Assembly (NCBI GenBank): GCA_030429865.1
Contig: JAUIFX010000021.1
Span: 1 to 38,879, forward strand
Length of the DNA: 38,879 bases
Reading direction: 5' to 3'
DNA from: Gammaproteobacteria bacterium
GTDB taxonomy: Bacteria; Pseudomonadota; Gammaproteobacteria; Ga0077536
Position numbers and translations under genes: made by a program. The notes under the pieces are model-generated. The model worked only from the letters and a program-made list of their open reading frames with translations, had not been told where the DNA came from and did no database searches. Shown here in pieces: positions 17,275-24,866 of the stretch (positions within the stretch are counted from its first letter, which is position 1; every line of letters begins with the position of its first letter).

Positions 17275-19510
17275 CGGACGATTCCTCGGCGAAAGCGAAA
17301 TCGCCGGGCAGCTGCCAGAAGCCGGCAAACTCGCGCTGGAACTTGTCGAAGGTGAGGCTCTGCGCGTACATCTCGCGCACCTCGGGCACGAAATCCTGCG
17401 CGACCACGCGGGGACGCTCCTCCTGCCACCAGTCAGCCACCGGCACCGACTCGGCCAGGCGCGCGGCCCGCAGCGCCTCGCGGCGCGCGTCCGTTGCCGC
17501 GGCATCGAGCACCCAGTTGCCGTCGGCGTCCTGCGTCGCGATGACGCCGTGCATGTCGCTGACGAACGCGTAGTTCGGGCACATGCCGTCGTTCAGGTCA
17601 GCCACCACGGCCGCCGGATCGCGGTCGAGCGGGTCGCCCCAGCCGCCCGAGGAGCCGGCCGCGTCGACGAACAGGTCGTTGTCCTTCAGCGCGAGCTCGG
17701 GGCAGTCGGTCTTCCACACTTCGAGCTTCTTCACGGCGAGTTTCTCGTCGTCGATCATCTCGAGCAGCTCGCGCGCATCGCGCGGCGTCTCGCCCTGTTC
17801 GATCAGCTTGTCGAGGTTCGTGCCGCGCGCGGAAATCATGAAGCTGCCGGGCCCCGGATAAGCGCCGCTCATGCCGATGCCGACCGAAGGCGTGCACGAG
17901 AGGCCGCCGTTCGGCCGGGTGAGGGCGACGTGACGGCCGGGCTCCACGCACCAGTGCACGGCCGAGTTGCCCGGCCCGCCGCGGTACTTGCCGTAGCCGA
18001 AGTAGCCCGGCAGCAGCTTGCGGCCGAGGTAGAACAGCGGCGGCACGGTGCTCTCGAACTCCTCGGCATCACCGATCGTCGCCATCTGTGACCAGGCCGC
18101 CCAGACCAGCGGCTCGCCGTCCTTGTAACACCATGCGCCGCGGCCGGTACCGCCCAGCCACTCGAAATTCGTGAACCCGTAGTTGGTGCCGTCGGCAGTC
18201 GTGCCGGCACCCTGGAAAGCGCCCCAGTTGCCGTCGACCGTGAACGCTTCTTCGAGGTAGCCGCGGCTGAACATGGCGCGGCTGACCGCCCCGAAGCACA
18301 GGCTGTTCAGCGCCACGGTCTGCGCCCACAGGTTGGCGTTGGAGGTGTACTCGTTGTCCGGGTTGTAGATGCTGCCGCGCGGGTAGTTGCGCTGCACGGC
18401 GAGGTCGATGCCGGCAGTGACCTTGGTGTTGTGCGAGAACGAGTTGATCATGCCGAGGAAGACCGCACAGTCCACCCCGCCGGGCGTCGCGTTGTAGGAG
18501 TGATAGCCCCACTTGGAACTGCCCTCGGCATCGAGCAGCACGCCGTTCTCGTTCGGCTCGAGGCTGCCGCGCACGTGGATCAGCGTGTTCTTGTCGGCGT
18601 GCGACCAGACGTTCTGCAGGCCCTTGTACTTGACCAGGCGGAAGGCACAGCCGTTGTAGGTGCCGGGTACCAGCGTCGAGCGCATGTTGTCGACCACCAT
18701 GCGGCGCGATTCCTCGATCACTTCGCGGATCGCGCGCTTGTAGTAGTCCATGCCGAACTCTTCGATCAGCGCGTGCGTGGCGGCGTGGATCATGGCGCAG
18801 CCGGCGAGGCGCATCTTGTCGTCGAGGATGTTCATCGTCGCCGCGCGCGTGCGACGCTCCCAGATTGCGCGCCACCAGCTTTCCTGCTTGAGCTTGCGGC
18901 CGGTGCGCATCGGCGGGCAGACCAGTCCGTCCATGAAGGTGTCGACCGAGAACGTCGCCCAGGAGCCCGCGACCGGCGCACCGTTCTCCATCAGGTGATT
19001 GATGCCGATGGCCCAGGCCACGACCTCGCCATCGACGCAGATCGGCACGAAGGAGTAGAAATCGCCGGGGTGCGGCACGCCGCCGGTGAGTCCGTCGGAG
19101 ACGGCGAACACGTCGCCGTCCTCGATGCCGTCGTTGACGTCGTAATCGTTGTCCGCCATGTAGCGGATCGAGGTCGGAAAGATCACGGTATGCGAGAGGA
19201 AGCCGAGCGAGACGGCGAGCGTGTCGCCTTCAGGCGTCGCGATGCCCCACAGGCATTCGCCCATCTCGCGCGAACCCGGGCTCGCGGCGACGAAGCGCGC
19301 CGACTCGCGCGCGGCGAGCACCGCGGCGTGCAGCTTGGCGTAGAAGCGTTCGTACTTGATGGGGTCGGAGTCACGCAGCGTCAGTTCGGTGACGCCGCAG
19401 TAGTGCCCGGTCTCGGCGGTGAGGCGATCGCGCTCGGCAATCATCGCCTTGAGAGTGGGGGGCTTGAGCTGTCGCTGCTTGTCGACGACTTCGCGCGCGA
19501 TGGTGGCCAT
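17267..19510 (-). CDS. acxB: Acetone-carboxylase-type alpha subunit (HyuB family)
   Basis: This 747-residue subunit binds bicarbonate-derived carboxyphosphate and the ketone enolate in the characterised enzyme. His147, Asp150 (VPHPGD) and His172 (INHLMENGA) have exactly the spacing of the manganese ligands reported for acetone carboxylase (His150, Asp153, His175). EGSSKWGYHSYNA and GGWGDPLDRDP are also family landmarks. ATG at 19510 is chosen over an upstream start because GAGGAGA lies six bases before it. It is the first gene of the operon alpha-gamma-beta-FAH-oxidoreductase, divergent from a GntR regulator. The ATP-dependent reaction would give a beta-keto acid from a ketone; the precise substrate is not readable. 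Confidence 0.87.
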   Translation of the reverse strand: MATIAREVVDKQRQLKPPTLKAMIAERDRLTAETGHYCGVTELTLRDSDPIKYERFYAKLHAAVLAARESARFVAASPGSREMGECLWGIATPEGDTLAVSLGFLSHTVIFPTSIRYMADNDYDVNDGIEDGDVFAVSDGLTGGVPHPGDFYSFVPICVDGEVVAWAIGINHLMENGAPVAGSWATFSVDTFMDGLVCPPMRTGRKLKQESWWRAIWERRTRAATMNILDDKMRLAGCAMIHAATHALIEEFGMDYYKRAIREVIEESRRMVVDNMRSTLVPGTYNGCAFRLVKYKGLQNVWSHADKNTLIHVRGSLEPNENGVLLDAEGSSKWGYHSYNATPGGVDCAVFLGMINSFSHNTKVTAGIDLAVQRNYPRGSIYNPDNEYTSNANLWAQTVALNSLCFGAVSRAMFSRGYLEEAFTVDGNWGAFQGAGTTADGTNYGFTNFEWLGGTGRGAWCYKDGEPLVWAAWSQMATIGDAEEFESTVPPLFYLGRKLLPGYFGYGKYRGGPGNSAVHWCVEPGRHVALTRPNGGLSCTPSVGIGMSGAYPGPGSFMISARGTNLDKLIEQGETPRDARELLEMIDDEKLAVKKLEVWKTDCPELALKDNDLFVDAAGSSGGWGDPLDRDPAAVVADLNDGMCPNYAFVSDMHGVIATQDADGNWVLDAAATDARREALRAARLAESVPVADWWQEERPRVVAQDFVPEVREMYAQSLTFDKFQREFAGFWQLPGDFAFAEESSDE

Positions 19511-19608
19511 GCAAGTCTCCTCGTAAGAGAGCGTCGATCGTGGCGTGTCCGGCAACGGGTCGCGGCGATGCGACAGCCCCGTTCCCCGGCGACGCAGTGT
19601 GTCGCCGA

Positions 19609-19637
19609 ACTCTAGAACCCACCCATCTCAAATGCAA
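19609..19637 (-). promoter_or_regulatory. Candidate promoter of the ketone-carboxylase operon
   Basis: On the minus strand TTGCAT (19637-19632) and TAGAGT (19614-19609, four of six consensus bases) are separated by 17 bases. The 5' leader would be about 90 bases. The -35 match is modest, suggesting an activated or repressed promoter. A perfect palindrome ends two bases upstream of it. I see no sigma-54 -24/-12 element here, although acetone carboxylase operons are sigma-54-dependent in some bacteria. Confidence 0.3.
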
Positions 19638-19639
19638 CA

Positions 19640-19653
19640 GATTTTCGAAAATC
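19640..19653. promoter_or_regulatory. Perfect palindrome, likely GntR operator
   Basis: GATTTTCGAAAATC is a perfect 14-base palindrome in a rare AT-rich patch, midway between the divergent carboxylase operon and the GntR gene. It abuts the candidate -35 box of the operon and overlaps the region where a -35 box for the regulator would lie, so one dimer could control both. Assignment to this GntR protein is inference from position. Confidence 0.5.
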
Positions 19654-19662
19654 GATCGCTTT

Positions 19663-19671
19663 TGATAAATT
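19663..19671 (+). promoter_or_regulatory. Candidate extended -10 of the GntR gene
   Basis: TGATAAATT reads as TG-A-TAAATT, an extended -10 element with four of six core matches. It lies 44 bases before the GntR ATG. A -35 box at the normal distance would fall inside the palindrome (TTTCGA, poor), which would fit autoregulation. Weak evidence. Confidence 0.3.
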
Positions 19672-19715
19672 GCAGCCAACCGCCCCTCGCTGCCTGTGCT
19701 GCGGAGACCTCGCGC

Positions 19716-20435
19716 ATGACCCAGTCCGACTCACGCCCTCCGGTCACGGCCGGCCCCGAGGACGCCGCGACGCTCGCCGAGCGCGTCTACCGCCAGATTC
19801 GTGCCGACATCGTCAGCGGCGAACTGGCACCCGGGTTCCGCCTGCGCCTGGAGCCGCTGCGCGAACGCTACGAAGTGGGTATGAGCCCGTTGCGCGAAGC
19901 GCTCGCGCGCCTCGCCAGCGATACCTTCGCGACCGCGATCGAGAACCGCGGGTACCGCGTTGCCGAGTTGTCGCGCGCGGACCTCGACGACATCACCGGC
20001 GCGCGCGTGGTGGTCGAGCGTGCCGCGCTGGCGCAGTCGATCGAGCTGGGCGATGAAGCCTGGGAAGCGGAGATCGTCGCCACGCACTACCGCCTGACCA
20101 AGGTCGATGCGCGCCTCGGCGCCGACGACTCGACCCTGCTCGACAGTTGGGAGCAGGCCAACCGCGCGTTCCACGACGCCCTGGTCGCGGCGTGTCCGTC
20201 GCGCTGGCTGCAGCGCTTTCGCGCCCTGCTGCAGGACCAGTCGAAGCGTTACCGGCGCGTGTCGCTGCTGGAAAGCGCCTCGGCACGCTCGGTCAGCGCC
20301 GAGCACGACGCGCTCAAGGAAGCGACCCTGGCGCGCGCCGTGCCGCTCGCGCTCGACCTCGTCGAGGCGCATATTCGCGCCACCGCCGATCTCGTCCGCG
20401 ACAAGCTGCCGGCCGGCAGTGAACCTGCCGCTTGA
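19716..20435 (+). CDS. GntR-family transcriptional regulator (FCD type)
   Basis: This 239-residue protein has an N-terminal winged helix (residues of about 20-88: LAERVYRQIRADIVSGELAPGFRLRLEPLRERYEVGMSPLREALARLASD, then NRGYRVAELS) and an all-helical FCD effector domain (DLDDITGARVVVERAAL onward). FCD regulators usually sense small carboxylates through a metal site. ATG at 19716 follows a GGAGA by nine bases. It is divergent from the carboxylase operon and upstream of two LLM genes, so it probably controls one or both in response to a keto acid or related acid. The effector is unknown. Confidence 0.9.
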   Translation: MTQSDSRPPVTAGPEDAATLAERVYRQIRADIVSGELAPGFRLRLEPLRERYEVGMSPLREALARLASDTFATAIENRGYRVAELSRADLDDITGARVVVERAALAQSIELGDEAWEAEIVATHYRLTKVDARLGADDSTLLDSWEQANRAFHDALVAACPSRWLQRFRALLQDQSKRYRRVSLLESASARSVSAEHDALKEATLARAVPLALDLVEAHIRATADLVRDKLPAGSEPAA

Positions 20436-20519
20436 GACGGATCACCTTGCGCGTGCGCCCGGTCGTGCCGACGAGCCCCGGGCCTGCACGTTCCCCGTGA
20501 CAAAGCCGGAGCCCCGCCG

Positions 20520-21542
20520 ATGAAGATCGCTTTCATGCCCGACACCCATTTCGGCGTCTACGACCAGCGCGAGGCGCCCGCGCCCGACGACGTCGCCGAC
20601 GCCATGGAGCACTGCATTGCCGAGGCCGAACTGGCCGAGAAAGTCGGTTTCGACGGCCTGTGGGTGCCGGAACGCCACCAGCGCCCGGAGACCTGGTGGC
20701 CGAACACGACCTCGATGCTCGCCGTGCTCGCCGCGCGCACGAAGCAGGTGCAGCTCGCGTGCACGGTGATCCAGCCCACCTTCCATCACCCGATCCACCT
20801 CGCCGAGAGCCTGGCCGCGGTGGACAACCTCAGCCGCGGACGGCTCGTGTTCGGCGCCGGCGTCGGCTACCACGAAGACTATTTCCGCTGCTTCGGCGTG
20901 CCGTTCGAGAAGCGCGGCAAACGCTTCGAGGAAGTCATGGACTGCATCGTCGGCGCGTGGACCGAGGACGAGTTCAACTACCACGGCGAGTTCTTCCACT
21001 ACGAGGGCGTGCGCCTGTTGCCGCACCCGTACCAGAAGCCGCGCCCGCCGATCTGGATCGGCGCCTTTGCGCCCAAGGCGATGGAACGTGCACTGAACTA
21101 CGAAGGCTGGTGCCTGTGGTTCCCGCCCGCGCTCGACGAGCTCGCGCCGGCGGCGCAGGACATGCGCGAACGGGCTGCCGCGCGCGGCAAGGACGATTTC
21201 CAGGTCACCGTGGGATTCGAGGGCTGGCTGTCGGACGACCCGCGCGTGCGCGAGAAGCACGGGCACCGCTGGGTGCGCGAATGGAGCTTCTACGCCGAAA
21301 AGGGGCTCTCGCCGGACGCCGAGGCGACCGACATGCTGGATCAGATCGAGAACATGTTCCTGTGCCTGGGCAACCGGCAGAAGTGGATCGACCGGCTGGG
21401 TGAGATGAAGGAGCGCGTCAACCCGGATTGGCTGTGCATCCGCACGCGCAACCCCGTCAACCCGGGGCAGCCGTACCCGTCGCGCAGCGAGTGCCTGGAG
21501 GTCATCGAAGCCTTCGGCGAAATCCTCGACGCGGTGCGCTGA
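20520..21542 (+). CDS. LLM-class flavin/F420-dependent oxidoreductase 6
   Basis: This 340-residue luciferase-like protein shows MKIAFMPDTHFGVYDQ at the N-terminus, AEKVGFDGLWVPERHQRPETWWPN, VDNLSRGRLVFGAGVGYHEDYF and PRPPIWIGAFAPKAM. It starts 84 bases after the GntR gene, with GGAG nine bases before the ATG. It is followed at 145 bases by another LLM gene and then an MBL-fold hydrolase. Placement next to the ketone-carboxylase regulator suggests a step such as Baeyer-Villiger-like or hydroxylating oxidation near that pathway, but this is inference. Confidence 0.85.
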   Translation: MKIAFMPDTHFGVYDQREAPAPDDVADAMEHCIAEAELAEKVGFDGLWVPERHQRPETWWPNTTSMLAVLAARTKQVQLACTVIQPTFHHPIHLAESLAAVDNLSRGRLVFGAGVGYHEDYFRCFGVPFEKRGKRFEEVMDCIVGAWTEDEFNYHGEFFHYEGVRLLPHPYQKPRPPIWIGAFAPKAMERALNYEGWCLWFPPALDELAPAAQDMRERAAARGKDDFQVTVGFEGWLSDDPRVREKHGHRWVREWSFYAEKGLSPDAEATDMLDQIENMFLCLGNRQKWIDRLGEMKERVNPDWLCIRTRNPVNPGQPYPSRSECLEVIEAFGEILDAVR

Positions 21543-21686
21543 GGAGACCGCGGGCAGGTTTCCCGCCGGCGCGCCCGCGCCGCAGCGCACCCGGTCTGAC
21601 GGCAGCCGGGCGGCGAGTCGCCAAGCCGCCACTGCTCGACTATCCTGTCGGGCCACCGCACGACGCTCACAGACAGAGGAGTGAAG

Positions 21687-22727
21687 ATGAAACTCGGCAT
21701 GGTTTTCGGTTACTCGGGCGCACACGTGAAGCTGCCCATGGAACTCATCCTCGAGGCCGAGTCGCTCGGCTACGATTCCGCCTGGAGTGCCGAAGCCTGG
21801 GGCTCGGATGCGGTCACCCCCGTGGCCTGGGTGCTGGCGCAGACGACCAGGCTCAAGGCCGGCACCGCGATCATGCAGATGGCGGCGCGCACGCCGTCGA
21901 TGACGGCGATGACGGCAATGACGCTGGACCAGCTCTCGGGCGGCCGCTTCCTCGCCGGCATCGGCCCCTCTGGCCCGCAGGTCATCGAGGGCTGGTACGG
22001 TCAGCCGTACGGCAAACCGCTGCTGCGCACGCGCGAATACATCTCGATCATGCGCAAGGTCTTCCGCCGCGAGGAGCCGCTCACGCACAGCGGCGAACAC
22101 TACCAGATCCCGTACACCGGGCCCGGCAGCCTCGGCCTCGGCAAGCCGCTGAAGAGCATCCTGCATGGCAATCCGGATATCCCCATCTATACCGGTGTCG
22201 CGACGGAGAAGGGCATGCAGCTCGCCGCCGAGATCGCCGACGGCGCGTTTCTCGTGTGGGCCAACCCGGACCGTTTCGACCTGTTCCGGCCGGCCATCGA
22301 GAAAGGCTTCGCCAAGAGCGGCGGCGAGAAGTCCATGGCCGGTTTCGACTTCGCGCCCTTCGTGCGCATGGCCATGGGGCCGGACATCGCCAAGTGCCGC
22401 GAGCAGCTCAAGCATCACTTCGCGCTCTACGTGGGCGGCATGGGTGCGCGCGAGAAGAATTTCTACAACGACTACACCAAGCGCCTCGGCTACGAAGAGG
22501 CGGCGGTGAAGATCCAGGATCTGTACCTCGCCGGCAAGAAGAACGAGGCCGCCGCGCTCGTTCCCGACCAGTACATCGACGATTGCTGCCTGGTCGGGCC
22601 GCCGGAGCACATCAAGGAGCAACTCACGCGCTGGAAGGCGGCGGCCGGCCGCGGCGAGCTCGGCACCATGATCATCTCGGCCAACTCGGCCGCGGAGCTG
22701 CGCCTGGTGGCCGAGAACCTGCTCTGA
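21687..22727 (+). CDS. F420-dependent LLM oxidoreductase 7 (Rv3520c-like)
   Basis: This 346-residue protein has the pattern of the mycobacterial Rv3520c-type F420-dependent family: SAEAWGSDAVTPVAW, ARTPSMTAMTAMTLDQLSGGRFLAGIGPSGPQVIEGWYGQPYGKPLLRTREYI, FALYVGGMGAREKNFYNDYTKRLGY and ALVPDQYIDDCCLVG. This is the LLM paralogue here with the strongest F420 suggestion. ATG at 21687 is chosen over GTG at 21681 because GAGGAG lies five bases upstream. Whether this organism makes F420 or an equivalent cannot be judged from the window. The MBL-fold gene follows after 49 bases. Confidence 0.87.
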   Translation: MKLGMVFGYSGAHVKLPMELILEAESLGYDSAWSAEAWGSDAVTPVAWVLAQTTRLKAGTAIMQMAARTPSMTAMTAMTLDQLSGGRFLAGIGPSGPQVIEGWYGQPYGKPLLRTREYISIMRKVFRREEPLTHSGEHYQIPYTGPGSLGLGKPLKSILHGNPDIPIYTGVATEKGMQLAAEIADGAFLVWANPDRFDLFRPAIEKGFAKSGGEKSMAGFDFAPFVRMAMGPDIAKCREQLKHHFALYVGGMGAREKNFYNDYTKRLGYEEAAVKIQDLYLAGKKNEAAALVPDQYIDDCCLVGPPEHIKEQLTRWKAAAGRGELGTMIISANSAAELRLVAENLL

Positions 22728-22776
22728 GAGCAGCCCGGCACCGCGCACCAGAAAGACTCAACAGGGGAGTAACTCG

Positions 22777-23652
22777 ATGAAGAATCTCAAGTGGAAGGTC
22801 GGTGACGTCACCATCACCAAGCTGCAGGAAATCGTCTACCCGGAATTCTCCGACGTCATTCCGGCGGCGACGCCCGAGGTCGTCAAGCAGGTCAAGTGGC
22901 TGTTTCCGCACTTCGTGACCGAGGAGGGCCATCTCAGCCTCAGCATCCACTCGCTGATCGTCGATACGCCGAGCGCGAAGCTCGTCGTCGATACCTGCAT
23001 CGGCAACGATCGCGACCGCAACCCGTTCGACGTCATGCACATGCTCTCGACCAGCTACCTGGAGGACATGCAGGCGGCCGGCTACCAGCCGGAAGGCATC
23101 GACTACGTGCTGTGCACCCACCTGCACCTCGACCACGTCGGCTGGAACACGCGCAAGGTCAACGGCAAGTGGGTGCCGACCTTCCCCAACGCGTCCTACC
23201 TGTGGGGCAAGGCCGACATGGACTTCTGGGGCAACATAGATCCGAAGACCGATCTCGACTTCCTGCAGATCCAGCGCCGCGTCTGGGACGACTCCATCCA
23301 GCCCATCCTCGACGCCGACCTGGCCAAGCCGATCGACGGTCCCGGCCAGGTCTGCGAGGGCGTGCGCCTCATTCCGACCCCGGGCCACACGCCGGGCCAT
23401 TGCTCGGTGCTGATCGAGTCGAAAGGCGAGACGGCGATGATCACCGGCGATTTTATCCACCACCCGATCCAGTTCTGGGATCCGGCGCTGGTCAGCCCCT
23501 TCGACATCGACAACGACATGGCCGTAGCCACGCGCCGCCGCGTGTTCGGCGAGTATGCCGATTCACCGACGCTGATCATCGGCACGCATTTCGCGGGCCC
23601 GACGGCCGGCCGCCTCGTTACCGACGGCGACACCTACCGCCTGGACGTCTGA
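22777..23652 (+). CDS. MBL-fold metallo-hydrolase
   Basis: This 291-residue metallo-beta-lactamase-fold hydrolase carries the binuclear-metal motif HLHLDHVGWN, the second-shell histidine in PTPGHTPGHCSVLI, the bridging Asp in ITGDFIHHP, and a final GTHFAGPTAG. It belongs to the group containing lactonases and ester hydrolases. GGGGAG lies eight bases before the ATG. It follows two LLM oxidoreductases in one likely transcript, so hydrolysis of a lactone or ester made by an LLM (Baeyer-Villiger type) enzyme is a reasonable hypothesis. No signal peptide is present, so it should be cytoplasmic. Confidence 0.9.
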   Translation: MKNLKWKVGDVTITKLQEIVYPEFSDVIPAATPEVVKQVKWLFPHFVTEEGHLSLSIHSLIVDTPSAKLVVDTCIGNDRDRNPFDVMHMLSTSYLEDMQAAGYQPEGIDYVLCTHLHLDHVGWNTRKVNGKWVPTFPNASYLWGKADMDFWGNIDPKTDLDFLQIQRRVWDDSIQPILDADLAKPIDGPGQVCEGVRLIPTPGHTPGHCSVLIESKGETAMITGDFIHHPIQFWDPALVSPFDIDNDMAVATRRRVFGEYADSPTLIIGTHFAGPTAGRLVTDGDTYRLDV

Positions 23653-23671
23653 GACGCGTCACGCGTCGACG

Positions 23672-23710
23672 ACCGCGGCTGCCCGGCCCTGCTGCCGGGG
23701 CGGCCGCGGT
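23672..23710. terminator. Strong hairpin between convergent MBL and cytochrome genes
   Basis: The arms begin with ACCGCGGC (23672) and end with GCCGCGGT (23710) and pair over about 16 base pairs, with one wobble and one bulged G, around a CCTGCT loop. It begins 20 bases after the MBL stop and lies 48 bases past the cytochrome stop. There is no T-tract on either strand, so it is probably a bidirectional 3'-end structure rather than a classical intrinsic terminator. Confidence 0.5.
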
Positions 23711-23757
23711 TGTCATCGTTCAAGCCGGCACTCGCGGCGTGGCCGCAAGCGCGGCAC

Positions 23758-24705
23758 TCAGGATCCGGGCTTGGGCGGGCGGCCGTTCGGCATGACGCCG
23801 TCGGCGCGCGCCTTGAGATAGGCGTAGACCGCGTCCTTGTTCTTCTGCACGCGCGCGTTCTTGGCCATCGACGGCATCACGCCCACCTGCCCCTGGAAAC
23901 CGTTCTCCATCACCTCGAGGAAACGCGCGTAATCGACGCCGCTCTCGTTGAGCCGCACCAGCAGGTTGGGGGCGAAGGTCGACCCGAGCGCGCCGCCGCC
24001 GTGGCACTGCTGGCACTCGATCTTGAACGTCCGCCAGCCGTCGTAGGTCAGCTGGTCGACCGTGCAGGCGCCGGCATCGACCGCGCCTTCGGGGCAGGTC
24101 ACCGCGTAGCCCGGCGCACCGTCCTTGCCGGCGGCATCGTCGGGCGCGGCGTCTGCGGCGGGAGCCGGCGCCGCGGCCGCCGCCTCGGGCGCCGCGCTCG
24201 TCGCGGCCGCGGCCGGCCCGGCACCATCCGCCGCGCCTTGCGGCTGCGGCGGCGTGTCGTCCGGCTTGGGCGGCCGGCCGTTGGGTATCGCGCCGTCGGC
24301 ACGCGCCTTGAGGTAGGCATAGACGGCGTCCTTGTTCTTCTGCACCCGCGGGTTCTTGGCCAGCGAGGGCATCACGCCCATCTGGCCCTGGTAGCCGTGC
24401 TCCATGACGTAGAGAAAACGGCCGTAATCGACACCGCTCTCGTTGAACCGAGTCATCAGGTTGGGCGCGAAGGTGCTGCCCATGCCACCGCCACCGTGGC
24501 ACTGCTGGCACTCGATCTTGTAGGTCTTCCAGCCGTCGTAGGTGAACTGGTCGACTTCGCAGGCGCCGGCATCCGCGGCTCCCTCCGGGCAGGCGACCGC
24601 GTAAACGGGCGGCGCACCTTCCGGCTCGAGGCGCGGCTCGTGCACGGCGAGGGCGGTAACGGCAATCCCGGCAAGTGCCAGGCCGAAGCTGGTTTGCTTG
24701 AACAC
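23758..24705 (-). CDS. Diheme cytochrome c made of two near-identical repeats
   Basis: The protein has 315 residues. GTG at 24705 is chosen because AAGGAGAG lies seven bases upstream and an N-terminal export helix follows (residues of about 3-21). Two haem c domains (about 35-148 and 200-313) are roughly 80% identical; each has CQQCH (66-70 and 231-235), a VMPS methionine as likely sixth ligand, and an extra Cys pair (39/49 and 204/214). An Ala/Pro-rich linker (149-198) joins them. The CPEGA-DAGAC-TYDGW-CQQCH-GSTFAPNL layout resembles periplasmic cytochromes that accept electrons from PQQ-dependent alcohol dehydrogenases; none is encoded here. It is divergent from regB. Confidence 0.88.
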   Translation of the reverse strand: MFKQTSFGLALAGIAVTALAVHEPRLEPEGAPPVYAVACPEGAADAGACEVDQFTYDGWKTYKIECQQCHGGGGMGSTFAPNLMTRFNESGVDYGRFLYVMEHGYQGQMGVMPSLAKNPRVQKNKDAVYAYLKARADGAIPNGRPPKPDDTPPQPQGAADGAGPAAAATSAAPEAAAAAPAPAADAAPDDAAGKDGAPGYAVTCPEGAVDAGACTVDQLTYDGWRTFKIECQQCHGGGALGSTFAPNLLVRLNESGVDYARFLEVMENGFQGQVGVMPSMAKNARVQKNKDAVYAYLKARADGVMPNGRPPKPGS

Positions 24706-24813
24706 TTCCGATCTCTCCTTTCGGTTCGTTGCGGCGCCAGCACCGCATCTATAAGCGAAGGATAGCGCCATCCCAATGAATCCATGCTGAACCGGATCAG
24801 ATACGCGGCTCTC

Positions 24814-24838
24814 CGCCTGCGACAGTTTGTCGCAGGCG
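24814..24838. promoter_or_regulatory. RegA/RegR-box-like inverted repeat
   Basis: CGCCTGCGACA and TGTCGCAGGCG are perfect 11-base arms around GTT. The core GCGACAGTTTGTCGC (24819-24833) differs at one defined position from the RegR box described for Bradyrhizobium (GNGRCRTTNNGNCGC) and fits the general GCGNC-GNCGC form of RegA/PrrA sites. It is 29 bases before regB and 109 bases upstream of the divergent cytochrome c gene, so it may serve autoregulation, cytochrome control, or both. No T-tract follows, which argues against a terminator. Confidence 0.6.
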
Positions 24839-24866
24839 CGTGCAAGGTGACACGGGATGACCGATC

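Noticed and set aside
14351-19510. Hydantoinase/5-oxoprolinase (HyuAB) as the function of the large subunits
   Set aside because: The zinc gamma subunit and the manganese-ligand spacing in alpha point to a ketone carboxylase instead.
20442-22748. Long minus-strand open frame (768 codons) opposite LLM 6 and 7
   Set aside because: Same reasons: antisense to two clear genes, no domain, no ribosome site.
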